A DNA stretch of 64,000 nucleotides from contig NZ_JAERRG010000019.1 of assembly GCF_016741935.1 (NCBI RefSeq), positions 62,001-126,000 of the forward strand, read 5' to 3'. The stretch's first letter is position 1. Each line of letters begins with the position of its first letter. Both the position numbers and the translations under genes were made by a program. Source of the DNA: Streptomyces endocoffeicus. Lineage in GTDB: Bacteria > Actinomycetota > Actinomycetes > Streptomycetales > Streptomycetaceae. The notes below the pieces were generated by a model that was not told the origin of the DNA, made no database searches, and was given only the letters and a program-made list of their open reading frames with translations. This document shows positions 33,505-42,054 of this stretch, one piece after another.

Positions 33505-34252
33505 ACGTGGCGATCGCCCATACGTACCCGACGAGCGCGAACCCGACGGACCAGGCGACGGCCGCGAACGCGTCGCCGGTCGACGGGTGGCCGCCCGACA
33601 GCAGCCCGCGCAGCGTCTCGATGATCGGGGTGAAGGGCTGGTACTCCGCGAACTGCCGCACACCGGTCCCCATCGTGTCCGCGGGCACGAACGCGCTGCT
33701 CAGGAACGGCAGCATGATCAGCGGCACGGTGGCCATGCCCGCCGACTCCACGGTCTTCGCGGCCAGGCCCATGGCGACCGTGAGCCAGCTGGTCGCGAAG
33801 GCGAGCAACAGCATGAGGCCGATCACGGCGAGCCACTGGAGGAAGCTCGCGTGCGGACGGAACCCCATCGCGAAGCCGACGCCGATGATGACCGCGTCGG
33901 CGATCAGACCGCGCACCGTGGTGGAGACGACATAACCGGCCAGTACGGCGCCGTGGGAGACATCCATGGCCTTGAACCGGTTGTTGATGCCCTTCGTCAT
34001 GTCGCCGTTCACGGCCGCCGCGGTCGGGCCCAATCCGTATGTGATGGCCATGACGGTCAGGCCCGGTACGGCGTAATCGACGTACTCGCCCGTGACCTTG
34101 AAGGCGCCGCCGAAGACGTAGACGAACATCAGCATCATCACGACGGGAAACAGGACCGCCTGGAAGACCGTGACCGGATTCCTGACCGTGTGCTTGAAGT
34201 TGCGACGCAGCATGATCGCCGCGTCGCCGAATGACGTCGAGACAGTGCTCAT
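33488..34252 (-). CDS. ABC-2 type permease (DrrB-like)
   Basis: 254 residues with six membrane helices, starting after a cytoplasmic segment RNFKHTVRNPVTVFQA that is typical of DrrB-type drug-export permeases. The ABC-2 signature region lies around LPFLSSAFVPADTM (about residue 185) and the family ending FTPIIETLRGLL follows. Its ATG overlaps the stop of the ATPase gene (ATGA at 34249-34252), so the two are co-translated and form an exporter, probably for a hydrophobic drug or natural product. The 3' end overlaps the AfsR-like gene on the opposite strand by 17 bp. Confidence 0.92.
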   Translation of the reverse strand: MSTVSTSFGDAAIMLRRNFKHTVRNPVTVFQAVLFPVVMMLMFVYVFGGAFKVTGEYVDYAVPGLTVMAITYGLGPTAAAVNGDMTKGINNRFKAMDVSHGAVLAGYVVSTTVRGLIADAVIIGVGFAMGFRPHASFLQWLAVIGLMLLLAFATSWLTVAMGLAAKTVESAGMATVPLIMLPFLSSAFVPADTMGTGVRQFAEYQPFTPIIETLRGLLSGGHPSTGDAFAAVAWSVGFALVGYVWAIATFRKRA

Positions 34253-35241
34253 TCCGCGATCGCCTCCGAGGTGGCGTGTGTGGCTTGTGTGTCTTGTGTG
34301 GTGTGGGTGGTGTCCGCGGCCTGTGTGGCGTGACCGGTCAGGGCGAAGAAGACGTCATCGAGGTCCGGTGTGTGCACCGAAAACTCCTCCGCGGTGATCG
34401 TCTGCTCATCGAGCTTGTCCAGCAGGGCCCGCAGCGACTTCGAGTCACCGCTGCTGGGCACCCGCAGGGTCAGCTCCTGGTCGTCCCGGGTGGACCCGGG
34501 CAGGGCCCCCGCCGCCACGTCGAGTTCGCGGAGACCGGCGAACCGGAGCCGGACATGGGTGCCGGGGACCTGGCGCTTGAGCTCCTCGGGGGTGCCCTGG
34601 GCGACCAGGCGGCCCTGGTCGAGCACCGCGATCCGGTCGGCGAGCTGGTCGGCCTCGTCGAGGTACTGGGTGGTGAGGAAGATGGTCGTGCCGTCGGCCA
34701 CCAACTCGCGGACGATCCCCCACATCGCGCGCCTGCTGCGCGGGTCGAGACCGGTCGTCGGCTCGTCCAGGAAGATGATCCGCGGATTGCCGACCAGCGT
34801 CATCGCCAGGTCCAGCTTCCGGCGCATACCGCCGGAGTAGGTCGCCGCCATCTTGTCCGCCGACTCCACCAGGTCGAACCGCTCCAGCAGCCGCCCGACC
34901 ACCTGGCCGCCGGAGCGCACGCGCTTCAGGTCCGCCATCAGCCGCAGGTTCTCCCGGCCCGACAGCAGCTCGTCCACCGCGGCGAACTGACCGGTCACGC
35001 CGATGACCGCGCGCACCTCCTTGATCCCGGTCACCACGTCGTGCCCGGCGACGCGCACCGTCCCGGCGTCGGCCTTCATCAATGTCGTCAGAACGTTCAC
35101 CGTCGTCGTCTTGCCCGCCCCGTTCGGGCCGAGCATGGAAAAAACCGATCCCGCGGCGACCTCGAAGTCGATGCCGTCGAGCACGACTTTGTCGCCAAAT
35201 CCCTTGCGCAGCCCTGAGACCGCTATCGCCGAACTCTTCAT
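34249..35241 (-). CDS. ABC transporter ATPase (DrrA-like)
   Basis: 330 residues from the ATG at 35241. Walker A is GPNGAGKTT (38-46), the ABC signature YSGGMRRKLDL lies near 145, and Walker B is IIFLDEPTTGLD. The C-terminal 90 residues form the DrrA-type extension ending in TPDLDDVFFALTG, followed by a Thr/Ala/His-rich tail. Together with the permease it makes a DrrAB-like efflux pump of the daunorubicin-resistance class. A 10-residue longer frame is possible. No regulator of its own is next to it; the AfsR-like gene is the nearest candidate. Confidence 0.93.
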   Translation of the reverse strand: MKSSAIAVSGLRKGFGDKVVLDGIDFEVAAGSVFSMLGPNGAGKTTTVNVLTTLMKADAGTVRVAGHDVVTGIKEVRAVIGVTGQFAAVDELLSGRENLRLMADLKRVRSGGQVVGRLLERFDLVESADKMAATYSGGMRRKLDLAMTLVGNPRIIFLDEPTTGLDPRSRRAMWGIVRELVADGTTIFLTTQYLDEADQLADRIAVLDQGRLVAQGTPEELKRQVPGTHVRLRFAGLRELDVAAGALPGSTRDDQELTLRVPSSGDSKSLRALLDKLDEQTITAEEFSVHTPDLDDVFFALTGHATQAADTTHTTQDTQATHATSEAIAE

Positions 35242-35317
35242 GCCCAACACGGTCCCGGCCGCGGCTGACACCCGCCTGTCACGCCCCTGACACGGCCACT
35301 GACATGGCGTTGTGTGG

Positions 35318-35746
35318 TCAGTACGCGAAGCGACTCACGGTCTCCGGGTGGATGACGAGCCGAATCTGCTCCGTGGCCAGGATCCCGGCGAGGTCATCGG
35401 CGCGGGCCGGGTCGTCGAGGTCCCAGTAGCGAGCGGCCAGGCGGGCGCACAGCTCGTGCGCTCCGTCGGACTCGACCGTGGTGCGGCCGGCGACCGACAG
35501 CCAGCGCTCGCGCTCACCCACGGGGGCGGCGACGACGATCGAGGCGCGGGGGTCGCGGCGCAGGCGCCGCACCTTGAGCGAGTCCGGGGCCGTGAACAGC
35601 TGGATCGTGCCCTCGGCAGTGGCCTCGAACCACACCGGCCGGGGCTGTGGCGGGACCGGCCCCTCGGCCACGGACAGGAACCCGTGCAGGGGGCGGCGGA
35701 GGAACTCGAGGTCCTGGGCGGTCAGCGAACTGGCGGCGGTGCTCAT
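35318..35746 (-). CDS. Pyridoxamine 5'-phosphate oxidase-like (FMN/F420) protein
   Basis: 142 residues from the ATG at 35746, with GGAAGGG 6 bp upstream. A split-barrel fold is suggested by the sequence DLEFLRRPLHGFLSV, PRPVWFEA, IQLFTAPDSLKVRRLRRDPR and ASIVVAAPVGERERWLSVAG. Proteins of this PPOX class bind FMN, F420 or heme; the pattern here fits the actinobacterial F420- or FMN-dependent group of unknown substrate. It is transcribed towards the ABC operon but is separated from it by 76 bp. Confidence 0.82.
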   Translation of the reverse strand: MSTAASSLTAQDLEFLRRPLHGFLSVAEGPVPPQPRPVWFEATAEGTIQLFTAPDSLKVRRLRRDPRASIVVAAPVGERERWLSVAGRTTVESDGAHELCARLAARYWDLDDPARADDLAGILATEQIRLVIHPETVSRFAY

Positions 35747-35760
35747 CACGGCCCTTCCGA

Positions 35761-35847
35761 TAGGTGCGACAGCTGAGGGGAATGGCGGATAGGTGTGACA
35801 GGTGAGGGGAATGGCGGATAGGTGTGGCAGGTGAGGGGAATGGCGGA
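35761..35847. repeat. Three tandem 29-bp repeats
   Basis: Units at 35761-35789, 35790-35818 and 35819-35847, consensus taggtgtgacaggtgagg followed by ggaatggcgga, differ at one to three positions. They lie just upstream of the PPOX gene, between it and the 3' end of the NmrA-like gene. No spacers separate them, so this is not a CRISPR array. Confidence 0.88.
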
Positions 35848-35892
35848 ACAGGTGTTCCGGGGACGATGGAGGGCGATGGTCGAGCGGGTCGG

Positions 35893-36741
35893 TCAACCGC
35901 TGTCGGGGCGCCGCCACGCTCCCGCCGCCGCGGCCCGTACGACGTAGTCCTCGAAGGTCCGGGGCGCCCGTCCCAGCACGGTGGCGAGGTCATCGGTCGT
36001 CCCGGCGAGCAGCCCGCGTTCCATCAGTACGAACATCTCGGCGACGTGGTGGGCGTCCTCCTCGCTCAAGCCCTCCTCGACCAGCGTCGCGGCGTACTCG
36101 GCGGGGGAGACCTGCCGGTAGGTGAGGGGCCGCCCGGACGCACGGGAGATCAGCTCGACGGCCTCACCGAAGGTGAGCGCACGCGGTCCGGTCAGCTCGT
36201 AGACCCGTCCGGCGTGCCGACCGGGCTCGGTCAGCACCGCGGCCGCGGCGTCGGCGACGTCCTCGACGTCGATGAACGGCTCGGGCACCGCGTCGGCCGG
36301 GAGCGCCAGCTCCCCGGCGACCAGCGGGGCGTGGAAGACGTCCTCGTCGAAGTTCTGGGCGAAGTTCGACGGCCGCAGGACGGTCCACTCCAGAGCCGAG
36401 CCGCGCACGGCGTCCTCGGCCGAGCGCATGTCCAGTCCGAACGTGGAGTCGCCCCAGGTGTCGGCGCCGTGCCCGGAGAGCAGGACCAGCCGCCGCACCC
36501 CGGCGGCCTCGGCCCGGGCCACGAACTCGTGCACCGGGCCCGGCACGGGCGGGGCCACCACATAGGCGGTGGCGATACCTCGCAGGGCCGCGTCCCAGCC
36601 GCCGGGGTCGGACCAGTCGAACCGGGTCGGGCTCGACCGGGAGACGGCACGCACCGGCGTGCCGCCCAGCCGCAACCGGGCGACGACCCGCCGACCGGTC
36701 TTGCCGGTCGCGCCGAGGACGAGAGTGGTGTCGTTGCTCAT
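35893..36741 (-). CDS. NmrA-like NAD(P)-binding oxidoreductase
   Basis: 282 residues from the ATG at 36741. The Rossmann nucleotide motif is LVLGATGKTGRRVV (residues 7-20), followed by GGTPVRAVSR. The YxxxK pair of classical SDR enzymes is absent, which is typical of NmrA/atypical SDRs acting as redox sensors or quinone reductases. LRPSNFAQNF and the helical C-terminal part (SEEDAHHVAEMFVLM) match the NAD(P)H:quinone oxidoreductase-like group. It is divergent from an AraC-type regulator 82 bp away, which probably controls it. Confidence 0.9.
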   Translation of the reverse strand: MSNDTTLVLGATGKTGRRVVARLRLGGTPVRAVSRSSPTRFDWSDPGGWDAALRGIATAYVVAPPVPGPVHEFVARAEAAGVRRLVLLSGHGADTWGDSTFGLDMRSAEDAVRGSALEWTVLRPSNFAQNFDEDVFHAPLVAGELALPADAVPEPFIDVEDVADAAAAVLTEPGRHAGRVYELTGPRALTFGEAVELISRASGRPLTYRQVSPAEYAATLVEEGLSEEDAHHVAEMFVLMERGLLAGTTDDLATVLGRAPRTFEDYVVRAAAAGAWRRPDSG

Positions 36742-36823
36742 GACACCGATTGAACACGGCCGACTCGGACGACCCCATAGGTGAAGAGCCGGATCACCTG
36801 TGTATTCGTCTAAACTCGCTGAG

Positions 36824-37771
36824 GTGGACGCGTTCAGTGATCTGATCCGTGGGGTGCGGGCCCACGGCTCGTTGTTCGGCAGCTCGACCCTGTCCCCGCC
36901 CTGGGCGCTCCACTTCGTGGACGGCGCGCCGCTGACCCTGTGCACCGTCCTCACCGGGTCGGGCTGGATCGTGCCGGAGCACCGTCCGCCCGAGCCGCTC
37001 CGCGCCCGCGAGACGATCGTCGTACGCGGCCCTGGGACGTTCACCTTCGTCGACGAGATCGGCACCCGCGCCGAACCGATCGCCTGCGGCGAGCACTGCG
37101 CCACGCCCGAGCAGGGCGGGACCAGGCACCGTATCGGCTGGCACGACGAGGGCGGGGAGACCGATGAGGACGGCAACGGTGCGACGACCCTGATCGTCGG
37201 CGCCTACCCCGTACGCGGCGAGATCAGCCGCCGACTGCTGGACGCGTTGCCCGTCGTGCTGCGCGTGGACGACGGGGGCACGGCCGACCCCGTGCTGGAC
37301 CACCTCGCCGCCGAGGTCGCCGTCGACACACCGGGCCAGCAGGTCGTCCTCGACCGGCTGCTGGACTGGATGCTGGTCTGCACGCTGCGCGAGTGGTTCG
37401 ACCGGCCCGGCGGCGAGCCCCCCGCCTGGTGGGCCGCCCAGCGGGACCCGGTGGTCGGCCGTGCGCTGCGCCTGCTGCACGCCGAACCGGCGGCACCCTG
37501 GACGGTCGCCGCGCTGGCCGAGCGCACCGGGGTGTCACGTTCGACGCTGGCCAAGAGGTTCGCCGACCTGGTCGGCGAACCCCCGCTGACCTACCTCACC
37601 CGCTGGCGCATGACGCTCGCGGCGGACCTCCTGGTCGAGCGGGAGGCCGCGACCGTCGCGGACGTCGCCCGCACCGTGGGCTACTCCGACCCGTTCGGTT
37701 TCAGCGCGGCGTTCAAACGGGTCCGAGGCGTCAACCCGAGCGACTTCCGCCGCACCGCGACCGTCACCTGA
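36824..37771 (+). CDS. AraC-family transcriptional regulator (cupin type)
   Basis: 315 residues from the GTG at 36824 (VDAFSDLIRGVRAHGSLFG). TAAACT at 36811-36816 is placed as a -10 box for a leaderless mRNA; a longer frame from 36800 exists. The N-terminal half is a cupin-like sensor (ALHFVDGAPLTLCTVLTGSG; APGTFTF-like strand). Two HTH motifs fill the C-terminus: VAALAERTGVSRSTLAKRF and TVADVARTVGYSDPFGFSAA, the AraC/XylS hallmark. The divergent NmrA-like reductase is the likely target. Confidence 0.9.
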   Translation: MDAFSDLIRGVRAHGSLFGSSTLSPPWALHFVDGAPLTLCTVLTGSGWIVPEHRPPEPLRARETIVVRGPGTFTFVDEIGTRAEPIACGEHCATPEQGGTRHRIGWHDEGGETDEDGNGATTLIVGAYPVRGEISRRLLDALPVVLRVDDGGTADPVLDHLAAEVAVDTPGQQVVLDRLLDWMLVCTLREWFDRPGGEPPAWWAAQRDPVVGRALRLLHAEPAAPWTVAALAERTGVSRSTLAKRFADLVGEPPLTYLTRWRMTLAADLLVEREAATVADVARTVGYSDPFGFSAAFKRVRGVNPSDFRRTATVT

Positions 37772-37801
37772 AAGCTCAGGGCACGAATGCACGGTTCGAT
37801 A

Positions 37802-38638
37802 TCACCGTGCGCACAACCGGTCCAATGCCGATTGGCTCTCATCGTCCGCGGCGCGGTAGATCAGCAGCCGTTGGTCCGGATCTTCAAGTGGCATCAGCAC
37901 TTCGAATTGCAGTGCGAGCTCACCGACATCAGGGTGCCGTATCACCTTGTCCCCGCGGCCGTTGACCTTGACGTCCCGCTCGGCCCACAAACGCGCGAAT
38001 TCCTCGTCATGAGTGGTGAATTCGGTGATGAGGTCGGTCAGCGCCTTGTCCTCCGGATGCGCGGCCCACGCGGCACGCAGATGGGCGATTCCCTCCCGTA
38101 CGACGCGTTCGCGGTCGACGTAGAACTCGCGTATCCGCGGATGCATCAGACACAGCCACATCGCATTGCGCCTCCCCGGCGGGAGGGTGTCGAAATCCAT
38201 GAGCAGCCTCGCCATTTCGCCGTTCCACGCCAGGATGTCGTAGCGGTGGTTCATCAGCATGGCCGGCAGCGGCGACAGGTCGGCGACCAGCCGGGACAGC
38301 GGCGGCACCGCGGCGGTGGTGGGCTTGTCGGCGTTGCGGGGGCGGCGCTGCCGGGCCAGGTCGAAGAGGTAGACGCGTTCGTCGGGGCCCAGGCGCAGCG
38401 CCCGGGACAGCGCCTCCACCACGTCCGCCGAGGGCCGCAGCCCGCGGCCCTGTTCCAGCCGCACGATGTAGTCGATGCTGACCCCGGCCAGTTCGGCGAC
38501 CTCTTCGCGGCGCAGTCCCGGCGTCCGCCGGGACCGCCGACGCGACGGCAGGCCGAAATCGTCCGGGTTCAGGCGTTCGCGCCGGGTCCGTAGGAACGCG
38601 GCCAGCTCCTGTGTCGCGTCCACGGTGCGGGTCGTCAT
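37802..38638 (-). CDS. MmyB-type XRE transcriptional regulator
   Basis: 278 residues. An N-terminal XRE helix-turn-helix (TPGLRREEVAELAGVSIDYI, then VRLEQGRGLRPS) is followed by the MmyB ligand-binding domain with the typical DILAWNGEMARLL, RNAMWLCLMHP and TTHDEEFARLWAERDV blocks. In Streptomyces these genes are usually divergent from an oxidoreductase gene, which they control; here the partner is an aldo/keto reductase 117 bp away. A C-terminal fragment of a second MmyB gene survives at 27881-28021. Confidence 0.93.
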   Translation of the reverse strand: MTTRTVDATQELAAFLRTRRERLNPDDFGLPSRRRSRRTPGLRREEVAELAGVSIDYIVRLEQGRGLRPSADVVEALSRALRLGPDERVYLFDLARQRRPRNADKPTTAAVPPLSRLVADLSPLPAMLMNHRYDILAWNGEMARLLMDFDTLPPGRRNAMWLCLMHPRIREFYVDRERVVREGIAHLRAAWAAHPEDKALTDLITEFTTHDEEFARLWAERDVKVNGRGDKVIRHPDVGELALQFEVLMPLEDPDQRLLIYRAADDESQSALDRLCAR

Positions 38639-38755
38639 ATCCGATCCAACAGCCAGGGTAGGACTCGTGTTCCCAGGAACTTCCTTCCCTTATCCCCGGC
38701 TCGCGGCGGTCACAGGCTTGTCTTCGGCAACGGAACACAAGCACAGGAGGACACG

Positions 38756-39820
38756 ATGTCGCTCACCCTCGACACCTATCGGCTGCTGGGCCGCTCCGGG
38801 CTGCGGGTCTCACCGCTGGCGCTCGGCGCGGCGACCTTCGGCACCGAGTGGGGCTGGGGCGCCGAGCAGGACGAGGCGCGCAAGCTGTTCGACCTCTACG
38901 TCGAGCGCGGCGGCAACTTCATCGACACCGCCATCACCTACACCAATGGCAGTTCCGAACGCCTGCTGGGCGAATTCGCCCGCGACAACCGCGAGAGCCT
39001 GGTGCTGGCAACGAAATACACGACGCTGCGCCGCCCCGGCGATCCGAATTCCGGGGGCAGCCACCGCAAGAACCTGTTCGCGTCGGTGGAAACCAGTCTG
39101 CGGCAGCTGAAAACGGACTACATCGATCTGCTCTACCTGCACGTGTGGGATTTCATGACGCCGGTCGAGGAGATCCTGCGCGGCCTGGACGATCTGGTCC
39201 GGCAGGGCAAGGTCCTGTACGTGGCGATCTCCAACGCCCCGGCCTGGCAGGTGTCGCGCATGCAGACGATCGCCGACCTGCGAGGCTGGTCGCCGCTGGT
39301 CGCGCTGCAGATCGAATACAACCTGATCGAGCGCACCGGGGAACGTGACCTGATCCCCATGGCACGCGAGATGGGGTTGGGCGTGACGCCGTACTCGCCG
39401 CTGGCGGGCGGGGTGCTCACCGGCAAGTACAGCCGCGACGACCTGACCGCGACGAATGCCGCGGTCGACGACGGCACCCGCAAGAACTTCAACTTCGCCT
39501 TGGGCACGCTCACCGAACGTAACCTCGCCATTGCCGATGTCGTGAAGGAGGTGGCCCATGAGCTGGGCCGCACACCCGCCCAGGTCGGGCTGGCCTGGAC
39601 CCTGCGGAACCCGGACGTGACGGCCCCGATCATCGGCGCCCGCACCCCCGCGCAGCTGGAGGACAACCTGGGCGCCCTGGAGGTCGACTTCACCGCCCCC
39701 CAACTGGCCCGCCTCGACGAGGCCGGCGCGATCGGACTCGGTATCCCGCACGACCTGCTCGCCAGCGACTTCGGTCGCACGCTGACCCGTGGCGACCTGA
39801 AGGTCGAAACCCGCCGCTGA
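38756..39820 (+). CDS. Aldo/keto reductase
   Basis: 354 residues from the ATG at 38756 (acacaggagg at 38743-38752 upstream). The catalytic tetrad is visible as Asp57, Tyr62 (DTAITYTNG), Lys87 (LATKYT) and His129 (LLYLHVWD). The NADPH site follows at GVTPYSPLAGGVLTGKY and PIIGARTPAQLEDNL. It reduces an aldehyde or ketone with NADPH in the cytoplasm; the exact substrate is unknown. Divergent from the MmyB regulator, the usual Streptomyces pairing. Confidence 0.94.
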   Translation: MSLTLDTYRLLGRSGLRVSPLALGAATFGTEWGWGAEQDEARKLFDLYVERGGNFIDTAITYTNGSSERLLGEFARDNRESLVLATKYTTLRRPGDPNSGGSHRKNLFASVETSLRQLKTDYIDLLYLHVWDFMTPVEEILRGLDDLVRQGKVLYVAISNAPAWQVSRMQTIADLRGWSPLVALQIEYNLIERTGERDLIPMAREMGLGVTPYSPLAGGVLTGKYSRDDLTATNAAVDDGTRKNFNFALGTLTERNLAIADVVKEVAHELGRTPAQVGLAWTLRNPDVTAPIIGARTPAQLEDNLGALEVDFTAPQLARLDEAGAIGLGIPHDLLASDFGRTLTRGDLKVETRR

Positions 39821-39845
39821 TACCCGATCCGGCTTTATCGGGTTT

Positions 39846-39900
39846 CGGTGGCCGGTGGCCGGTGGCCGGTGGCCGGTGGCCCGTGGCCCGTGGCTCGTGG
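39846..39900. repeat. 7-bp tandem repeats (ggccggt)
   Basis: About seven units of ggccggt, then ggcccgt and ggctcgt variants, between the reductase stop and the cold-shock-like gene. Confidence 0.8.
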
Positions 39901-39921
39901 GCGAGTCAGGAGTCACAGGAT

Positions 39922-40152
39922 TCAGGAGTCGGCAGGCCGAGGCACGATGCTCACCGCGCGGTAGTCGTACCCGTCCTGTTTGAAGCCGGGGGCTTCCCAC
40001 GTGAGGTCCACTCGCTGTCCGGGCGACAGCGTGCGGAAGCCGGTCACCTGAATGTCGGAGAAGTGGCCGAAGCAGCCGCCGGGAGTCTCGGGGGAATCGA
40101 GCACGCCCCACCCCTCCTCGTCGCTCCACTCGCGGACCGTCGCAATCACCAT
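39922..40152 (-). CDS. Cold-shock-domain protein, divergent
   Basis: 76 residues. The RNP1-like segment EEGWGVLDSPETPGGCFGHF (residues 12-31) with FSDIQVTGFRTLSPGQRVDL is the cold-shock fold, but the canonical KGFGFI of RNP1 is replaced by EGWGVL. This is a common variant in Streptomyces, where such small proteins bind nucleic acid and regulate expression. The N-terminus MVIATVREWSD replaces the usual MATGTVKWFN. It is transcribed towards the aldo/keto reductase. Confidence 0.85.
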   Translation of the reverse strand: MVIATVREWSDEEGWGVLDSPETPGGCFGHFSDIQVTGFRTLSPGQRVDLTWEAPGFKQDGYDYRAVSIVPRPADS

Positions 40153-40193
40153 GGGATGGACACTAGGGGCTCGGTTCGGTCTCGTCTCCGTAT

Positions 40194-41174
40194 TTATGCC
40201 GATGGTGACCCGTAGAAGCAGGTCCTGTCGTCCATCCGCAAAAGGCGCCCAGCGGGCAGCGGTGATTCCAGGGGCGCTTCAAGGGGGATGCCCGACCAGT
40301 CGATGTCGAACGGTCCGGCATCCGGAGCGTCCGGCACCCGGGCGATCAAGTCGTAGGTGGTGACGGGCCTGCCGGGCCGGTGTATCTCCAGCTCCAGTTT
40401 CATCATGTCTTCGAGGAACTCTCGTTCCAGGTCCCCGGTGTCCCGCAGGCACGCGTCGGCATCCGCGCGGGCGGCGGAGAGGGTCCCGAACAGCCGCCGC
40501 TCCTCGAACCAGTCGGAATGGGAGATGCGGCCCTGTTCACGCAGCACGGCGAAGCCGTAGGGGCGCCGGCTGACCGGATCGCCCGCCGCCCCGGCGGGCG
40601 GCGGCTCGGTCGGTGTCACCTCGAGCCGCTCAAGGCATTCATGGGCGGTGCCGTCCCAGGGATCCCTCCGCAACGCTTCCTCGTACGCGGTGACGGCACC
40701 CGCGCGGTCGCCGATCCAGGTGAGCGCATGCCCCAACTGCAAGGGGACCAAGGGATCGTCGGGGTCGGCGTCGAGTGCCGCCCGCGCTGCCGCGACGCTC
40801 TGTGCGGCGAGCGCGGCGGTGACGCCGTCCTCGTCCCACTCCATCTCGCCGAGCGGTGGCCCCTCGTCGTCCCAGTCCCACCCGGAATTGAGGTCGTGGT
40901 CCACATCCACGGCCAGCCGCAGCGCGAACGCGGCGATGGTGGAACGTCCGATGGCGATCGTGGCCGCGACCTCGACATCGCCGGTCGCCGGATCGCCGGG
41001 CGCTGCATCGCCGGGTGGTGCCGCCTGATCCGCGACCGAGTCGTAAAGGCCGCCCGCCTCGGCCAGCCGGCCGGCGATCTCCTCCGTACCGTCGTCGAAC
41101 CAGAACCGCCGCCAGGAATCGGCGAGCGACTGCCCTGCCCGCACCAGGCGGACTCCCCCGTCGTCATCGACCAT
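40194..41174 (-). CDS. TPR-containing protein of unknown function
   Basis: 326 residues from the ATG at 41174 (MVDDDGGVRLVRAGQSLADS). A TPR-like pair of helices stands at about residues 140-180 (LVPLQLGHALTWIGDRAGAV, TAYEEALRRDPWDGTAHECL). The N-terminal part is acidic and has a WDWDDE stretch; the C-terminal part contains EFLEDMMKLELEIHRPG and CFYG near the end. I do not recognise a characterised family. Frames extending to 41534 run into the palindromic element and are unlikely to be translated. Confidence 0.7.
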   Translation of the reverse strand: MVDDDGGVRLVRAGQSLADSWRRFWFDDGTEEIAGRLAEAGGLYDSVADQAAPPGDAAPGDPATGDVEVAATIAIGRSTIAAFALRLAVDVDHDLNSGWDWDDEGPPLGEMEWDEDGVTAALAAQSVAAARAALDADPDDPLVPLQLGHALTWIGDRAGAVTAYEEALRRDPWDGTAHECLERLEVTPTEPPPAGAAGDPVSRRPYGFAVLREQGRISHSDWFEERRLFGTLSAARADADACLRDTGDLEREFLEDMMKLELEIHRPGRPVTTYDLIARVPDAPDAGPFDIDWSGIPLEAPLESPLPAGRLLRMDDRTCFYGSPSA

Positions 41175-41287
41175 GGGGCGGCACGCTACCCCATCCGGGG
41201 AGGTGCGGCGCGGGCCCCGACGCTCGCGTAACTCCACCGGAGCCTCAGCGCTTTCGAAGCGCTTTCGCAATACGCCCCAGGGGTGTC

Positions 41288-41448
41288 CGGCGGATCTTGG
41301 CGCCTGCGGCGGGCTGCTCCCCTCCCCGCCCCTTCCCGGCACCTGACGATATGCGGCTCCGCCGCGTGCGGGGCTCCGCCCCAGACCCCGGGGTCCAGGG
41401 GCGAAGCCCCTGGTAACGGGAAGGGGCGGGGAGGGGAAAGATCCGCCG
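41288..41448. mobile_element. Palindromic repetitive element, MITE-like
   Basis: Nested inverted repeats: outer 11-bp arms CGGCGGATCTT (41288-41298) and AAGATCCGCCG (41438-41448); a perfect 20-bp repeat 41319-41338 with 41417-41436; and inner hairpins, including CCAGGGG-CGAAG-CCCCTGG at about 41394-41413. The inner hairpin and the flanking gccccttcccg are shared with the duplicated block at 5269-5790. There is no coding capacity and no clear target-site duplication. The mobile nature is inferred; it may instead be a transcription terminator family. Confidence 0.55.
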
Positions 41449-41532
41449 ACCCGAGATCGTTCGCGGGCCCGATGCCGCGTTCCCGAGGCGGGAGCCACCA
41501 TGCTGGTGGAGACCTGCGAAGAGGAGCGCATC

Positions 41533-42054
41533 ATGTCGTACCCGGAATTCCTCGAATACCCCGAGCCCCGCTACCACGGTGACACGGGCGAGGTGAACGC
41601 GGCCTTTCGCCCGGCCAGTACCCCGCCCGACATCTCCTCGCCCGGTGGCGGCTCTACGCACTACCTCGCCACCAATGAGTCGACCGGCGGCGAATTCGGC
41701 CTGTACAAGGTGCAGTTGGGGGCGCGGGCCGCCGGAGCGAAGACCCACTTCCACAAGGCGATGTCGGAGTCCTTCTACATTCTCTCCGGCGAGCTGGAGC
41801 TCTACAACGGCGAGAGGTGGGTCACGGGCCGCGAGGGCGATTTCCTGTACGTACCGGTCGGCGGGCTGCACGCCTTCAAGAACGTGACCGATGAGCCCAT
41901 GTCCATGCTCCTGCTCTTCTCCCCGGGCGCCCCGCGCGAGGAGTACTTCGAGCGGGTCGCGGAGATGTCTCAGCGCGGTGGCGAGGAACTCAAGCGCTTT
42001 CGGATCCGGCACGACAGCTATTTCGTGGAGGATTTCGAGCCCGAGGGGGAGTAG
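41533..42054 (+). CDS. Cupin-domain protein
   Basis: 173 residues from the ATG at 41533, with GAGGAG 6 bp upstream. The metal-binding cupin motif 1 is KTHFHKAMSESFYILSGELE (His and Glu ligands), and motif 2 is FLYVPVGGLHAFKN, where the last His completes the site. Single-domain cupins bind Fe or Mn and act as small dioxygenases, isomerases or binding proteins. The 3' end overlaps a broken methyltransferase on the opposite strand. Confidence 0.88.
   Translation: MSYPEFLEYPEPRYHGDTGEVNAAFRPASTPPDISSPGGGSTHYLATNESTGGEFGLYKVQLGARAAGAKTHFHKAMSESFYILSGELELYNGERWVTGREGDFLYVPVGGLHAFKNVTDEPMSMLLLFSPGAPREEYFERVAEMSQRGGEELKRFRIRHDSYFVEDFEPEGE

Noticed and set aside
30109..33663. A 1184-residue minus-strand frame
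   Set aside because: Antisense of the AfsR-like gene; no domain is recognisable in it.
35761..35847. CRISPR array
   Set aside because: The three 29-bp units are contiguous without spacers, and no cas genes are present.
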